In this document: positions 38,640 to 47,121 of the stretch, piece by piece
Layout of the letters: each line of letters opens with the position of its first letter
Numbering within the stretch: the first letter of the stretch is position 1
DNA from: CAVSJR01 sp963728285
GTDB lineage: Bacteria; Actinomycetota; UBA4738; HRBIN12
NCBI GenBank assembly: GCA_963728285.1
Contig: CAVSJR010000001.1
Location: forward strand, 496,001 to 560,000
DNA: 64,000 bases
Direction: 5' to 3'
The notes under the pieces: model-generated
What the model saw: only the letters and a program-made list of their open reading frames with translations
Databases searched by the model: none
Told to the model about the DNA's origin: nothing
Translations under genes and position numbers: made by a program

Positions 38640-39638
38640 TCATCCATTCCCATCGCCGACGAGCTCCCGCTGGCTCATGCGCCGGGAAATGCAGCGAAAG
38701 CCGAGGTGAGATGTGGAGGTATCGATGGGTTGCGGCATCCGGGCCGCCGGTCGGTAGCGCCGGCAATAGTTCGGAGCGCACAGATGCGACCCTCCCTTCA
38801 TCACCTTGCGGGGGATCCGCGATTCGGTCTGCGTGGGACCGTAGCTCCGTTCACGGTCACCTCCTCGTGGGTCCTCGATGGTGCAGCACGGGTGATCGAC
38901 CGCCGCGTGGTCTTGATACCAGTCGGCCGTCCATTCCCAGACGTTTCCGGCCATGTCGTAGAGGCCGAAGCCGTTCGGGCTGAAGGAGCCGACGGGGGCC
39001 GTGTACTCGAAGCCGTCGAGCACGTCGTTGACGTTCGGGAAGTCTCCCTGCCAGGTGTTCGCCATGTGCCGGCCGTCGGGAGCGAACTCGTTGCCCCAGG
39101 TGTACTCGGCGCCCTCGAGGCCGCCGCGGGCCGCCAGCTCCCATTCGGCCTCAGTCGGGATCTCCTTCCCGGCCCAGGCGGCGAAGGCCTCCGCATCGGC
39201 CCAGGCGATGTGGAGGACGGGATGCTTCGACATGCCTCGGATCGTGCTTGCCGGGCCGGTCGGGTGACGCCAGTCGGCGCCGGGCACCAAGGTCCACCAG
39301 TTGTAATGGTTTCTCAGATCGACCGGCCGGCCGGGGCTCCGAAAGACAGACGACGCCGGCACCATGAGCTTCGGATCGATCTCGTCGTACTCGTCGGGGT
39401 CGGGGGCGATCTGGGCCACGGTGATGTATCCGGTGTCCCTCACGAAGCGTCGGAACTGCTCGTTCGTGACCGCGAAGCGGTCCATCCAGAAGCCGCCGAC
39501 GGCGACTCGATGGGCGGGCGCCTCCTCCGCATAGTGCGCATCGGACCCCATCAGAAACTCTCCGCCGGGAATCCGCACCATGTCCTGCGGCGCTTCCATC
39601 GGCGCGACCGGCGAGTCGCCGTGCATTGGCTCGTTCAT
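38640..39638 (-). CDS. Formylglycine-generating enzyme (SUMF1) family protein
   Basis: 332 residues of the SUMF1/FGE fold: MVRIPGGEFLMGSDAHYAEE, FWMDRFAVTNEQFRRFVRDT, LPTEAEWE-like EIPTEAEWELAARGG and GLYDMAGNVWEWTADWY. The two copper-binding active-site cysteines of true FGE are present in GGSHLCAPNYCRRYRPAAR, so it is likely to convert a sulfatase Cys to formylglycine. No sulfatase is in this window. Start ATG 39638 or GTG 39644; site d and its -10 place transcription at about 39646. Confidence 0.9.
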   Translation of the reverse strand: MNEPMHGDSPVAPMEAPQDMVRIPGGEFLMGSDAHYAEEAPAHRVAVGGFWMDRFAVTNEQFRRFVRDTGYITVAQIAPDPDEYDEIDPKLMVPASSVFRSPGRPVDLRNHYNWWTLVPGADWRHPTGPASTIRGMSKHPVLHIAWADAEAFAAWAGKEIPTEAEWELAARGGLEGAEYTWGNEFAPDGRHMANTWQGDFPNVNDVLDGFEYTAPVGSFSPNGFGLYDMAGNVWEWTADWYQDHAAVDHPCCTIEDPRGGDRERSYGPTQTESRIPRKVMKGGSHLCAPNYCRRYRPAARMPQPIDTSTSHLGFRCISRRMSQRELVGDGNG

Positions 39639-39652
39639 GCCCACTTCGTCCC

Positions 39653-39699
39653 AGTGTCGTCCACCGAAGCCGGGCCCTCATCATCCCGTTGGGATGATG
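39653..39699 (-). promoter_or_regulatory. Palindromic site d with -10 of the FGE gene
   Basis: CATCATCCC-GTT-GGGATGATG (39679-39699). On the minus strand GACACT (39658-39653) begins 31 bp from the centre, and GTG 39644 lies eight bases further. The -10 is weak but its position matches the other copies. Confidence 0.65.
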
Positions 39700-40085
39700 A
39701 AGAGGGAGGTCGCTTCCATATGCGACGGAGAGCTGCGCACATCGGATGGTCGACCTGGGTCGCCGTCCCATCCGTCGCCTCGCTGGCGCGCCCGGCACGA
39801 TCGGAACGTGCAACCTTCTGATCCGTAGTTTCGATCAGGCGGGCTCCCGACCTGGTGTGATGCAGCAATCCCGCAGGTCGGAAGCGATTCACGAACCGCG
39901 ATGAACCAGGATGAATCGGATCATTGGACCTGTGGCGCGATCGATCCCGTTGGAAGTTAGACACTCGCCGGGACGCCTACGTCAGGTACCTGCACGCATT
40001 CGGCGAATTCATCCGGGCAGGAGATGATTACGCGGCCTCCGTCCAGGAACTCGCCAGTGCACCCGGGCTTCCTTGGTTGTCGGCC
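39700..40085. other. Intergenic stretch with a tRNA fragment
   Basis: Besides the tRNA-Arg fragment at 39788-39828 there is no codon-biased frame and no recognisable integrase or transposase remnant. Confidence 0.5.
39788..39828 (-). repeat. Copy of the tRNA-Arg 3' end (putative attachment-site relic)
   Basis: 41 bp matching the T arm, variable region and 3' anticodon half of the tRNA-Arg at 41069-41143, with two mismatches in the T-loop. Same orientation, 1.28 kb away. Duplicated tRNA 3' ends are the usual scar of tRNA-targeted integration. Confidence 0.75.
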
Positions 40086-40832
40086 TCAACGGATCGGGTG
40101 GTGCATCCATTGGTTGGGCTCGACGTAGACGCCTTCGTCGCGTGCGACGTCGATCTCGATCGGGGCGAGGGCGCCGGGGATCGGGTAGCTGCCCGAGCCC
40201 GGGAACTCGAGAGCGGTCCACGCCCGCCACTCGTCGACCGTGCCGACGATCCGCATCGAGTTGGGGCACACCTGAAGGAACGACGCTCCCAGGCGAGCGT
40301 GGACCCGGAACCAGGGATCGAAGGGCAGGCCATCGGACCGTGCCCACGACGCGTACTCCTGCATCGGGATCAGCGGGAAGCGGTGCTTCCAGGAGGGACG
40401 GACAGGTGCGACGAGATCGGCGAACCCGACGCGGCGCGCCGCGTCGGCCATCTGACGGACCGGGACCGGCGCATGGCCCTGCCCCTGGTACGAGGGGACA
40501 ACGATCGCCTGCATCGCGCAGAGAGTGTTGGGCGCGATCCCGGTCTCGTGCTGCTCGATGGCCAGGGGAAGCACACCGTCGATCCCGTCCGGGAGGCTCG
40601 CCGGGTCCCGGTCCCAGCGGAACGGGAGCGAGTTCCCGACGCACACCACGGAATCGGTGTCGCCGTCCACGACGTTGAACTGGTGCTCGGGGGCGATCTC
40701 GAACAGCTGTGCCCAGAGCTCGTTCACGGTCGCGTCGTGCAGGAGGAACTCGGGCCACGCGGGTCCAACGGTCTCGTCCCATCGCTCTTCGAGCTCCGGC
40801 CGCTCGGCATAGGTCACGACCCGGAGGTTCAT
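40086..40832 (-). CDS. GNAT-like acetyltransferase-fold protein
   Basis: 248 residues. VVTYAERPELEERWDETVGP starts the protein; TLCAMQAIVVPSYQGQGHA is a GNAT-like acetyl-CoA loop, and VGFADLVAPVRPSWKHRFPL with SWARSDGLPFDPWFRVHARL fits a longer two-lobed member. The substrate is unknown. It is the only sizeable gene between the two copies of the tRNA-Arg 3' end, and it follows a 34-residue CxxC ORF on the same strand. ATG 40832 was taken as start; the preceding GATGCCGGGGCG gives only a poor ribosome site. Confidence 0.6.
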   Translation of the reverse strand: MNLRVVTYAERPELEERWDETVGPAWPEFLLHDATVNELWAQLFEIAPEHQFNVVDGDTDSVVCVGNSLPFRWDRDPASLPDGIDGVLPLAIEQHETGIAPNTLCAMQAIVVPSYQGQGHAPVPVRQMADAARRVGFADLVAPVRPSWKHRFPLIPMQEYASWARSDGLPFDPWFRVHARLGASFLQVCPNSMRIVGTVDEWRAWTALEFPGSGSYPIPGALAPIEIDVARDEGVYVEPNQWMHHPIR

Positions 40833-40857
40833 CGCCCCGGCATCGCGGCATGAGCCG

Positions 40858-40962
40858 TCACGGTCGGAGGTGCCTTCGCATCACCTTGCCCGGGTAAACC
40901 GAGTCGTAGAGCTGCTCGACGTTGCGATGACAGACCTCGCACGGGAACACCTTCGAGGCCAT
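40858..40962 (-). CDS. 34-residue protein with a CxxCH motif
   Basis: MASKVFPCEVCHRNVEQLYD then SVYPGKVMRRHLRP. ATG 40962 follows GGGAGG at five bases, a good ribosome site. The single CEVCH and basic tail could bind zinc as half a zinc ribbon or bind nucleic acid. It ends 25 bp before the GNAT-like gene, so the two may be cotranscribed within the tRNA-flanked segment. No family recognised. Confidence 0.5.
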   Translation of the reverse strand: MASKVFPCEVCHRNVEQLYDSVYPGKVMRRHLRP

Positions 40963-41068
40963 GTTGCCCTCCCATTCTCGGAACCGAATGTCGCCAGATT
41001 GTCGCCAACAAGGGTGCGAGCGACGGATGCGTCATCGTCCTCGATGCCCGTGACCTGCGTGAATGATG

Positions 41069-41143
41069 CGCGCCCGGCACGATTCGAACGTGCAACCTTC
41101 TGATCCGTAGTCAGACGCTCTGTCCAGATTGAGCTACGGGCGC
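41069..41143 (-). tRNA. tRNA-Arg (anticodon ACG)
   Basis: Minus-strand cloverleaf: acceptor GCGCCCG with CGGGCGC, D-arm GCTC/GAGC, anticodon loop CTACGGA, T-loop TTCGAAT. Anticodon ACG is the TadA substrate. Its 3' 41 bases are duplicated at 39788-39828. Confidence 0.95.
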
Positions 41144-41255
41144 GAAATGGTGCGTCGAGCGCCAGTCTACCGGAGCATCTGACACGGGGTAAGGACGCCT
41201 CATGTTGGCTCTGGGGCGGGCAGCTAGAGGCCGCTTTCTGGGTGACATCGACCCG

Positions 41256-41774
41256 TCAACTGCGCAGCTCTTTGCTGAATCCCACCGTCTTCCGGTCGTA
41301 CTTCATGCGGTTCTCGTAGAAACCAACCACGGCAGGACTGCTCAGGGAGGCAATGACGATTGCACGCGTCGCGCCTCGCTCCTTCCCCCACGCCTCGGCG
41401 GCCTTCATCAGCGCCGTTCCGACACCCACCCCGCGCTCGTCCTCCAGAACCATGAGGGAATTGACCTTCAGAATAGGCTCTGCGACTTCTCGCATGAGTT
41501 GTCGATCTGCGTCCTCGGAGGGCCGCCAGATCTCGGCTTGCAGGAACCCGGTGACCTCCCCATCGTGATCAGCCACCAGCCAGCTGGCGTCCTCGCCTGC
41601 ATCCGTCCTGAGCCTTGACTCGAACCACTCGGGGAGGCCCTCATCGTCGGGAACTCGGAACTCGGTCGCATCGATCTCCGCGTAGAAGCGTCCGAACTCC
41701 TTCCAAGCATGCGCAAGGCCGACCGCATCGCGATCATCCGCGGCGCGAATGATGAAGTCGCCCACGGTTCCCAT
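41256..41774 (-). CDS. GNAT-family N-acetyltransferase
   Basis: 172 residues. FIIRAADDRDAVGLAHAWKE opens the fold; VNSLMVLEDERGVGVGTALM is the acetyl-CoA pyrophosphate loop (R/Q-x-x-G-x-G/A, here ERGVGVG) and VIASLSSPAVVGFYENRMKY the C-terminal signature. The acceptor is unknown. ATAGAT (minus strand, 41786-41781) lies six bases before ATG 41774, preferred over the ATG one codon earlier. Confidence 0.88.
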   Translation of the reverse strand: MGTVGDFIIRAADDRDAVGLAHAWKEFGRFYAEIDATEFRVPDDEGLPEWFESRLRTDAGEDASWLVADHDGEVTGFLQAEIWRPSEDADRQLMREVAEPILKVNSLMVLEDERGVGVGTALMKAAEAWGKERGATRAIVIASLSSPAVVGFYENRMKYDRKTVGFSKELRS

Positions 41775-41825
41775 CATGACATCTATCGCCCGTCGCCCCG
41801 TTTTCGTTTGCGGCCGGTACCCACG

Positions 41826-42425
41826 TCAGCCGTCGATCACATGGACATGCGGCCATCGCTCGGTGATGCGCTTGTCGGCCACCCGTCGACGAAAGAGCTC
41901 GAGTGAGGCGCGGCGCGGGTTTCTCCGCAGGAGCATCGCGAGTAGGTCCGAAAGCCCGCACGGAGCGACGACCTCAAGCTCATCGTTCGAACGGAGACGG
42001 ACCGCGACGGCTGTCGCCGTCTCGGGCCAAGTCCCGACGGCATCCTCAACGGACGTCAGCGGGTCAACAGCTGTGCCGAAGCGTGCTTCGTACCACGTGT
42101 GCACCGCTGCTTGGTTCTTCGCGTCCCATACGATGTCCGGAAGCCTTCGCACCAGCTCGATGGTGACCCGGCGGTCGTACTCCGGTGAGAGGTCCGTCGG
42201 GTCGAAGAACGCCACATCGACATCCCGGTGTCGTGTCGGAATCACGTAGCCGTGGTGGTGGTCCCACACAATGTCGCGGACGACGCCCGCCCCGACCGCC
42301 CAATTCGGTGGGTTGACGTCCGCCACCACGTGAAGGATGCGCATGAACTCCTCGTTGGCTCGCAGGATCTTGCCGAGTGCTTCTTCCTCCCGACTATCAC
42401 CCACGGGCCGGTAGCGCCCTGTCAC
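41826..42425 (-). CDS. Nucleotidyltransferase-family protein
   Basis: 199 residues of the DUF925-like nucleotidyltransferase group: WAVGAGVVRDIVWDHHHGYV and RHRDVDVAFFDPTDLSPEYD carry the GxG and DxD metal motifs, and NQAAVHTWYEARFGTAVDPL with ATAVAVRLRSNDELEVVAPC complete the fold. The start was set at GTG 42425 because AAGGAG lies six bases upstream; the open frame continues much further but without similarity. Target unknown. The divalent-metal Asp residues are present, so it is probably active. Confidence 0.8.
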   Translation of the reverse strand: MTGRYRPVGDSREEEALGKILRANEEFMRILHVVADVNPPNWAVGAGVVRDIVWDHHHGYVIPTRHRDVDVAFFDPTDLSPEYDRRVTIELVRRLPDIVWDAKNQAAVHTWYEARFGTAVDPLTSVEDAVGTWPETATAVAVRLRSNDELEVVAPCGLSDLLAMLLRRNPRRASLELFRRRVADKRITERWPHVHVIDG

Positions 42426-42442
42426 GTACCGCTCCTTGAGCA

Positions 42443-43057
42443 CTACGTCCGAGGAGCGTCTCGCTCCGACCCCGCCTGAAACGCGGTTTCCGTCCGGACC
42501 TCGCTGCCGGGCTCTCCGCCCTGCGCTGGGGGATACGGAACACTCGATTCCCTGCCGGGGTCCGCTGTTCGCGGGGGGCCGTCGCGCGGGAGGGGACGGT
42601 GCGGCTGCCAGTCGTAGAGGACCGATGTCCCCATGAGGAGGTCCTGAAGCGATCGGCTCCTCCGATCGAATATGCACCAGGCGAGTCCGAGGGGGAACGC
42701 TACGCACAGCACCGCCCGCAGGAGGGCCGACCAGAGGAACGGCGGGACTCCACGTCGATTCACGAGACGCAGTCCCATCACTTGTTTCCCGGCGGTCCGG
42801 CCTGTTTCATCCCAGCCGATCGCCAGATAGAGGACGAGCAAGAGAGCCACGACGGAGGAGGAAAGGGAGGTCGAGAGGTGCGGCCACGTGAATCGCTCGG
42901 GGCGCACGATGAACAGCACTGCACTGAGGCCGAGGTAGGCGACGATGGCGATCGCCACGACGATCAGGAGGTCGATCGCGTCCGCGAGGACTCTCGAGAC
43001 GATGCCCGCGTGCCGACCCTGCATCGTTCGGTCCCGTCGGGCAACCGGCGTGCTCAC
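42443..43057 (-). CDS. RDD-family membrane protein
   Basis: 204 residues. The RDD motif is in GIVSRVLADAIDLLIVVAIA, with helices AIDLLIVVAIAIVAYLGLSA, SSVVALLLVLYLAIGWD and LRAVLCVAFPLGLAWCIF, and the conserved TAGKQVMGLRLVNRRG and FDRRSRSLQDLLMGTSVL. The last 45 residues are a disordered Pro/Glu-rich tail. RDD proteins are linked to ion homeostasis or stress. Its GTG start overlaps the stop of the repeat-protein gene (GTGA), so the pair is coupled. Confidence 0.88.
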   Translation of the reverse strand: MSTPVARRDRTMQGRHAGIVSRVLADAIDLLIVVAIAIVAYLGLSAVLFIVRPERFTWPHLSTSLSSSVVALLLVLYLAIGWDETGRTAGKQVMGLRLVNRRGVPPFLWSALLRAVLCVAFPLGLAWCIFDRRSRSLQDLLMGTSVLYDWQPHRPLPRDGPPRTADPGRESSVPYPPAQGGEPGSEVRTETAFQAGSERDAPRT

Positions 43058-44010
43058 CGCCCGGGCTCGCTACGCCGGCCGTTCCCTCCCGAGGTGCGGG
43101 GATCATCGTTGTCTCGGCGGCCGAAGGCCCGGTCCACGAGCCGGGAGACGAAGCGGTCCGCGTTCATGCCCTGAACTCTGATCCCCTCCACCGTCTCCGT
43201 CGCCATCGAGCCCGTCGAGTCCCGGATGAGCTCGCCGACGTCGAGCTCGTCGATGACCTCCTCAGCGATCTTCGCGAGCTCGAGGCGCTCGATCATGGCC
43301 TCGAGATCCACCTTCGCCGCAAGCTCGTTGACGTCGACTCGGGCGACGATGCGCTGGATGTCGATTCGCTCGACGACCTCGTTCAGGTCGATCCGTTCCA
43401 GCGCGTGGTCCATGTCGACGCGATCGATGAGCGAGTTCAGGTCCATCGCGTCGACGAAGCGGTCCACGTCGATTCGCTCGAGCGCGAGAGAGGTGAGGTC
43501 GATGTGATCCAACGTCGCATCCACGACCTCGGTCATCAGCGACTGGATGAAGGCCGAGGCAGCTTCCTCACGGCGAGGCCGACCATCACCCCATGAGGCA
43601 TCGAGCCGCTGCAAGACGTCCTCCAATCGGCTTCCTGCAAGCCGAACCGGGGGAAGGTCGCCCGCGATCGAGAGCACCTGCCCGAAGCGGCGCGCGATCG
43701 GCGGCGCGGCTCGAGTGCTCCACCTGGTCGCCTCCACCGCGAGGCCGAGCAGGGCGCCGGCCAAACGTGCTGGAGGTTCCGGAACCGACGGCCGCCCGCC
43801 GCGGCCCTCGAGGCCGACCTCCTCGGTGTCGAACGATCGCGCGAGTGCGTTCGCAACCACGGTCGCGACGAGCGAGGCCGCCCCGAGTGCCACGACGACG
43901 GCTCGCTCGACCAGCGCCTGGAGCTCGACCGACGGAGTCGGCGGAATTCGGGCGAGCGGCATCTCCGAGCTCGTTCGCGAACCTGAAGCCGCGCCATCCG
44001 TGGCCGTCAT
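43054..44010 (-). CDS. Repeat protein with short IDLNxVVERID-type units, coupled to RDD protein
   Basis: 318 residues. A hydrophobic segment (VERAVVVALGAASLVATVVA, about 33-52) may anchor it. Residues about 165-275 are about nine units of 11-13 residues with a D-L/I-x-x-h-h-x-R-I/V-D rhythm: LDHIDLTSLALERIDVDRFV, MDLNSLIDRVDMDHALERID, LNEVVERIDIQRIVARVD. Such periodicity suggests a solenoid or membrane-lying helical array. No enzyme motif. Coupling to RDD suggests one membrane complex; the function is not known to me. Confidence 0.7.
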   Translation of the reverse strand: MTATDGAASGSRTSSEMPLARIPPTPSVELQALVERAVVVALGAASLVATVVANALARSFDTEEVGLEGRGGRPSVPEPPARLAGALLGLAVEATRWSTRAAPPIARRFGQVLSIAGDLPPVRLAGSRLEDVLQRLDASWGDGRPRREEAASAFIQSLMTEVVDATLDHIDLTSLALERIDVDRFVDAMDLNSLIDRVDMDHALERIDLNEVVERIDIQRIVARVDVNELAAKVDLEAMIERLELAKIAEEVIDELDVGELIRDSTGSMATETVEGIRVQGMNADRFVSRLVDRAFGRRDNDDPRTSGGNGRRSEPGR

Positions 44011-44085
44011 GGAGAACCTCCGGGCAGTTCCTCGCGCTCGGCCGATCGCCGTTGAGCGAGCGTACCCGACGGCCGTGGAGTGCGC

Positions 44086-44292
44086 CTACCGGACGCCCGT
44101 GACGGGCAGGTGGCGCACCTGCCAGGAATGTGGCTTCGCGAGGTAGGCGGCGAGGGCGTCCACGGCCTCCCACGTGCCGGGCCATCGATCCGCGAACTCC
44201 AGCAGGAGGTCCGCGAGCTCATCGAACGTGAGCGTCTCGACGTTGCGATACGCACGCATCTCCTCCACACCGTCCATGAGCGTTGGATGCAT
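44086..44292 (-). CDS. Small hypothetical protein (68 residues)
   Basis: MRAYRNVETLTFDELADLLL and FADRWPGTWEAVDALAAYLA suggest two or three helices; no family recognised and no membrane segment. ATG 44292 follows GAAGGGGTGAGGG. The gene is about 80 nt downstream of the start predicted from palindromic site e, whose -10 TAGAAA is well placed, which supports it as a real member of that regulon. Confidence 0.5.
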   Translation of the reverse strand: MHPTLMDGVEEMRAYRNVETLTFDELADLLLEFADRWPGTWEAVDALAAYLAKPHSWQVRHLPVTGVR

Positions 44293-44381
44293 CCCTCACC
44301 CCTTCTCGACGCGCGATCGCGATGGCGGGCGCGACGTTCCGCGAGCCCGTCACCCGGTACTCCGAGTCCTGTCGCCCTACC

Positions 44382-44428
44382 TTTCTAACGAGGGTGTCGG
44401 CAGAGAGCATCCTCCCGATGGGATGAAA
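44382..44428 (-). promoter_or_regulatory. Palindromic site e with -10 (TAGAAA)
   Basis: In transcription direction TTTCATCCC-ATC-GGGAGGATG (44428-44408); TAGAAA (44387-44382) begins exactly 31 bp from the centre. It drives the 68-residue gene. Confidence 0.7.
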
Positions 44429-44496
44429 CCGCCCCCGATCGCTGCCGATGCTGCCGGCGACGGCGCGGCGCGACGTCTCCTGCGGGCAACGGGCGG

Positions 44497-46929
44497 CTAG
44501 GCCGGCGGAGGCTGCTGCGGGCGAAGGATCCTCGTGAGTCGCGCGAGATAGGACATATCTCCGCGGGCCCGGATTCGCCGCTGCAGGAGTGCCGTCTGAG
44601 CATTCTGTTCGCCCCGTGCGACGTGGAGGTAGTCCGTCAGGCTCATGCTCACCGTCAGGTCGGCATCGCCGGTGCCCTCCGAGAGCGAGGCCTTGCCGTC
44701 GCGCACGACCAGGCGCCAGCTGCCGAGGCCCGTCACCTCCAACCCGTACGTCCCCTCCGCCAGGTGGAACCACCGGGGATCGATCCGGTCGGGGATCCCG
44801 GCGATCAATCTTCGCGCCTCGTCAGCCTCACCGTCGCCGGAGGCCGACACGTCGCCCTGGCCGGGCGACGGCGGCGGCGTCGTCGGTGGCTGCGCCGCGA
44901 CCTGCTCGCCGCCTGCCACGTCTGCGCGGCCCCATCTGCCCGGTATCCCGGTCACCTCCAGCCGAGAGACCCCCTCGGGGAGCACCGGCTTCGACGCGAG
45001 CCGATCGCCGTCGGGCTCGAGGCCGAGCATCACGCGGATCAACAGCAGCGGCGCCCCGGCCGCCCAGGCCTGCGGGCTGCACGCCGTCGGGTACTCGACC
45101 GGGAAGTCCGTGAGGCCGCGCGCGTACCCCGCGAACGTCTCGGGAAGCCGATAGCGGAAATACGTGGCCGCCTCGAGGATCGAGCGGGCGACCCGCGAGG
45201 CTTCATCGCGATAGCCGTAGCGCATCAGGCCCATCGCGATGATGGCATTGTCGTGGGGCCACACGGTCCCGCAGTGGTAGCGAACCGGGCTGTAGCCGCC
45301 CTCGCCCTCCGCCATGGTCCGGACGCCCCAGCCCGAGAACATCTGATCGCCCATGAGATGCTCCACGACCGCGGGCGCCTTGTCGTCGTCCACGATCCCG
45401 CTCCAGAGGAGGTGCCCCATGTTCGACGTGATCGAATCCACCTTGCGCTTGTCGCCGTCGAGCGCGAGCGCGAAGAACTCGCGGTCGGCAACCCAGAAAT
45501 CCTCGTTGAACGCGGCCTTCAGCTCGGTGGCCTCCTTCTCGAGCTGATCGGCCCACGAGTGATCGCCCCAGACGTCGCGCGCGAGCCGCGCGGTGCGGAC
45601 CTTCGCGTCGTAGACGTATCCCTGCAGCTCGCAGGTCGCGCGAGGCAGCTTGCTCATCGAGCCGTCGCCGAAGACGATCGCTTCGGCAGAGTCCTTCCAG
45701 CATTGGTTCTCCAGTCCCGTCTCGGGATTTCGGGTCCCGTACTCGACGTAGCCATCGCCATCGCGATCGCCGTGCTCGTCGATCCACCGGATCGCATCGC
45801 GCGCCGCCGGCTCGAGCGCGCGCACGAACTCGTCGTTGCCGGTCCACCGATGGAGCTCGTCCAGCACGATCAACCACAGTTGGGTCGCGTCGGCGCTCCC
45901 GAAATAGGGCGAATGCGGGCGCTCCTCGAACGCCGTGAGCTCGCCGAGGCGCTGCTCGTGGAGGATCTTCCCGGGCTCCTCGTCGCGGAACTCGTCGATC
46001 GACGCGCCCTGCCGGGCGGCGAGGAGGAGGAGGGTCGACTCCGCGAGCTCGGGCTCGAAGGGCATGGCCATATAGCTGGTCGTGAGGCTGTCGCGCCCGA
46101 ACAGCGTCATGAACCACGGCAATCCGGCAGCGGGGACGGCCTTGCCCGGGAGGATCGGCGGGAAGTAGCGGAGGGCGGCGAGGTCCACGATGCTCCGCTG
46201 CGAGATGCGCTCGAGCTCGTTCCAGCTCGACGAGACCGTTGGAGCCTGCGCGATCCACTCCTCGAGGCTCACCGACATGTTGGGTCGGGCGTGGTCGTCA
46301 CCGTGCCCGTACTTCACCGCCCGCTCCCCGGGCTCGTCCGGATCGAGGACCGTGATGACGTCGATGCAGGTCGTCCACTCGCCGTGCGGCTCGAGGTGAA
46401 TCCGGAACGATATCCCCCCGTGGTCGACGCTCGATTCCGTCGCGGTCGGCGCGATCCATGTCTCGCGCGACCACGTGTCCCTGCGGTAACCGAGGACGAG
46501 GCGCCCCTCCTCGATCCGCTGGTAGTACTCGCCTCGCTTGGTCTGCGGGTCCTTCACCTCGAAGAGGTCGGCGAAGTCGCTGCCTGCCTCCATCCTGAGC
46601 TCGACGTCCTCCGCCGTCGCCCCGTGGTTGTAGAGCGTGAGGTCCTCATGGAACCCTCCACCGACAGCGCGTTTGCGAATAGTGAAAGGAGGCGTCGTCG
46701 GTGACGGTCGTCGGAGGCACGAGGAAGAACTGCGACGAGAAATACTGAAGGTCCTCGGTTGAGAGAATCTGCGGAGTGACGCCGTTCATCGTCAGCAGCC
46801 ACCGAGACAGAAAGCGGGTGTCGGTGTCGAACAGACCCCGGGGCTGGCTCGGCGTGGCCTCCATATCCCCCTGCGGTCACTGACCACGAAGGTGCTGCCC
46901 TCAAGGATGCTGACGTCGCCCTCGGCCAC
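44497..46929 (-). CDS. Amylo-alpha-1,6-glucosidase-like protein fused to an SCP2-like domain (two frame breaks)
   Basis: About 810 residues. An N-terminal glycogen-debranching domain (SILEGSTFVVSDRR, GLFDTDTRFLSRWLLTMNG) leads into an (alpha/alpha)6 catalytic part with GLPWFMTLFGRDSLTTSYMA, SADATQLWLIVLDELHRW, QCWKDSAEAIVFGDG and GTVWPHDNAIIAMGL. A Pro-rich linker then joins an SCP2-type domain of about 105 residues (LEVTGLGSWRLVVRDGKASL, DADLTVSMSLTDYLHVARG). Extra bases near 46873 and 46687 break the frame. Likely an alpha-glucan or trehalose-linked glycosidase. GTG 46929 follows GGGAGAG. Confidence 0.85.
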
Positions 46930-47019
46930 AGTTCTCTCCCTTCGCGACTCCTGCTCGGCCCGACCCTCGGAACCATCTCGACCTGTCACGCTATCTTCCG
47001 CGGCGAGGGTGCCGAGGGG

Positions 47020-47040
47020 CTTCATCCGAAACGGGTGAAA
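47020..47040 (-). promoter_or_regulatory. Divergent copy of the palindromic site upstream of the debranching gene
   Basis: In transcription direction TTTCACCCG-TTT-CGGATGAAG, three mismatches to the consensus. No -10 at the usual 31 bp; TAGCGT starts 37 bp from the centre. Confidence 0.4.
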
Positions 47041-47121
47041 ACCCCAGACCGAGCATGGGGGATTCGAAGGTGTGCACGCGGTTCACGAACGGGGCAACGC
47101 GGCTGGGCCGAGGGGGCGTGC

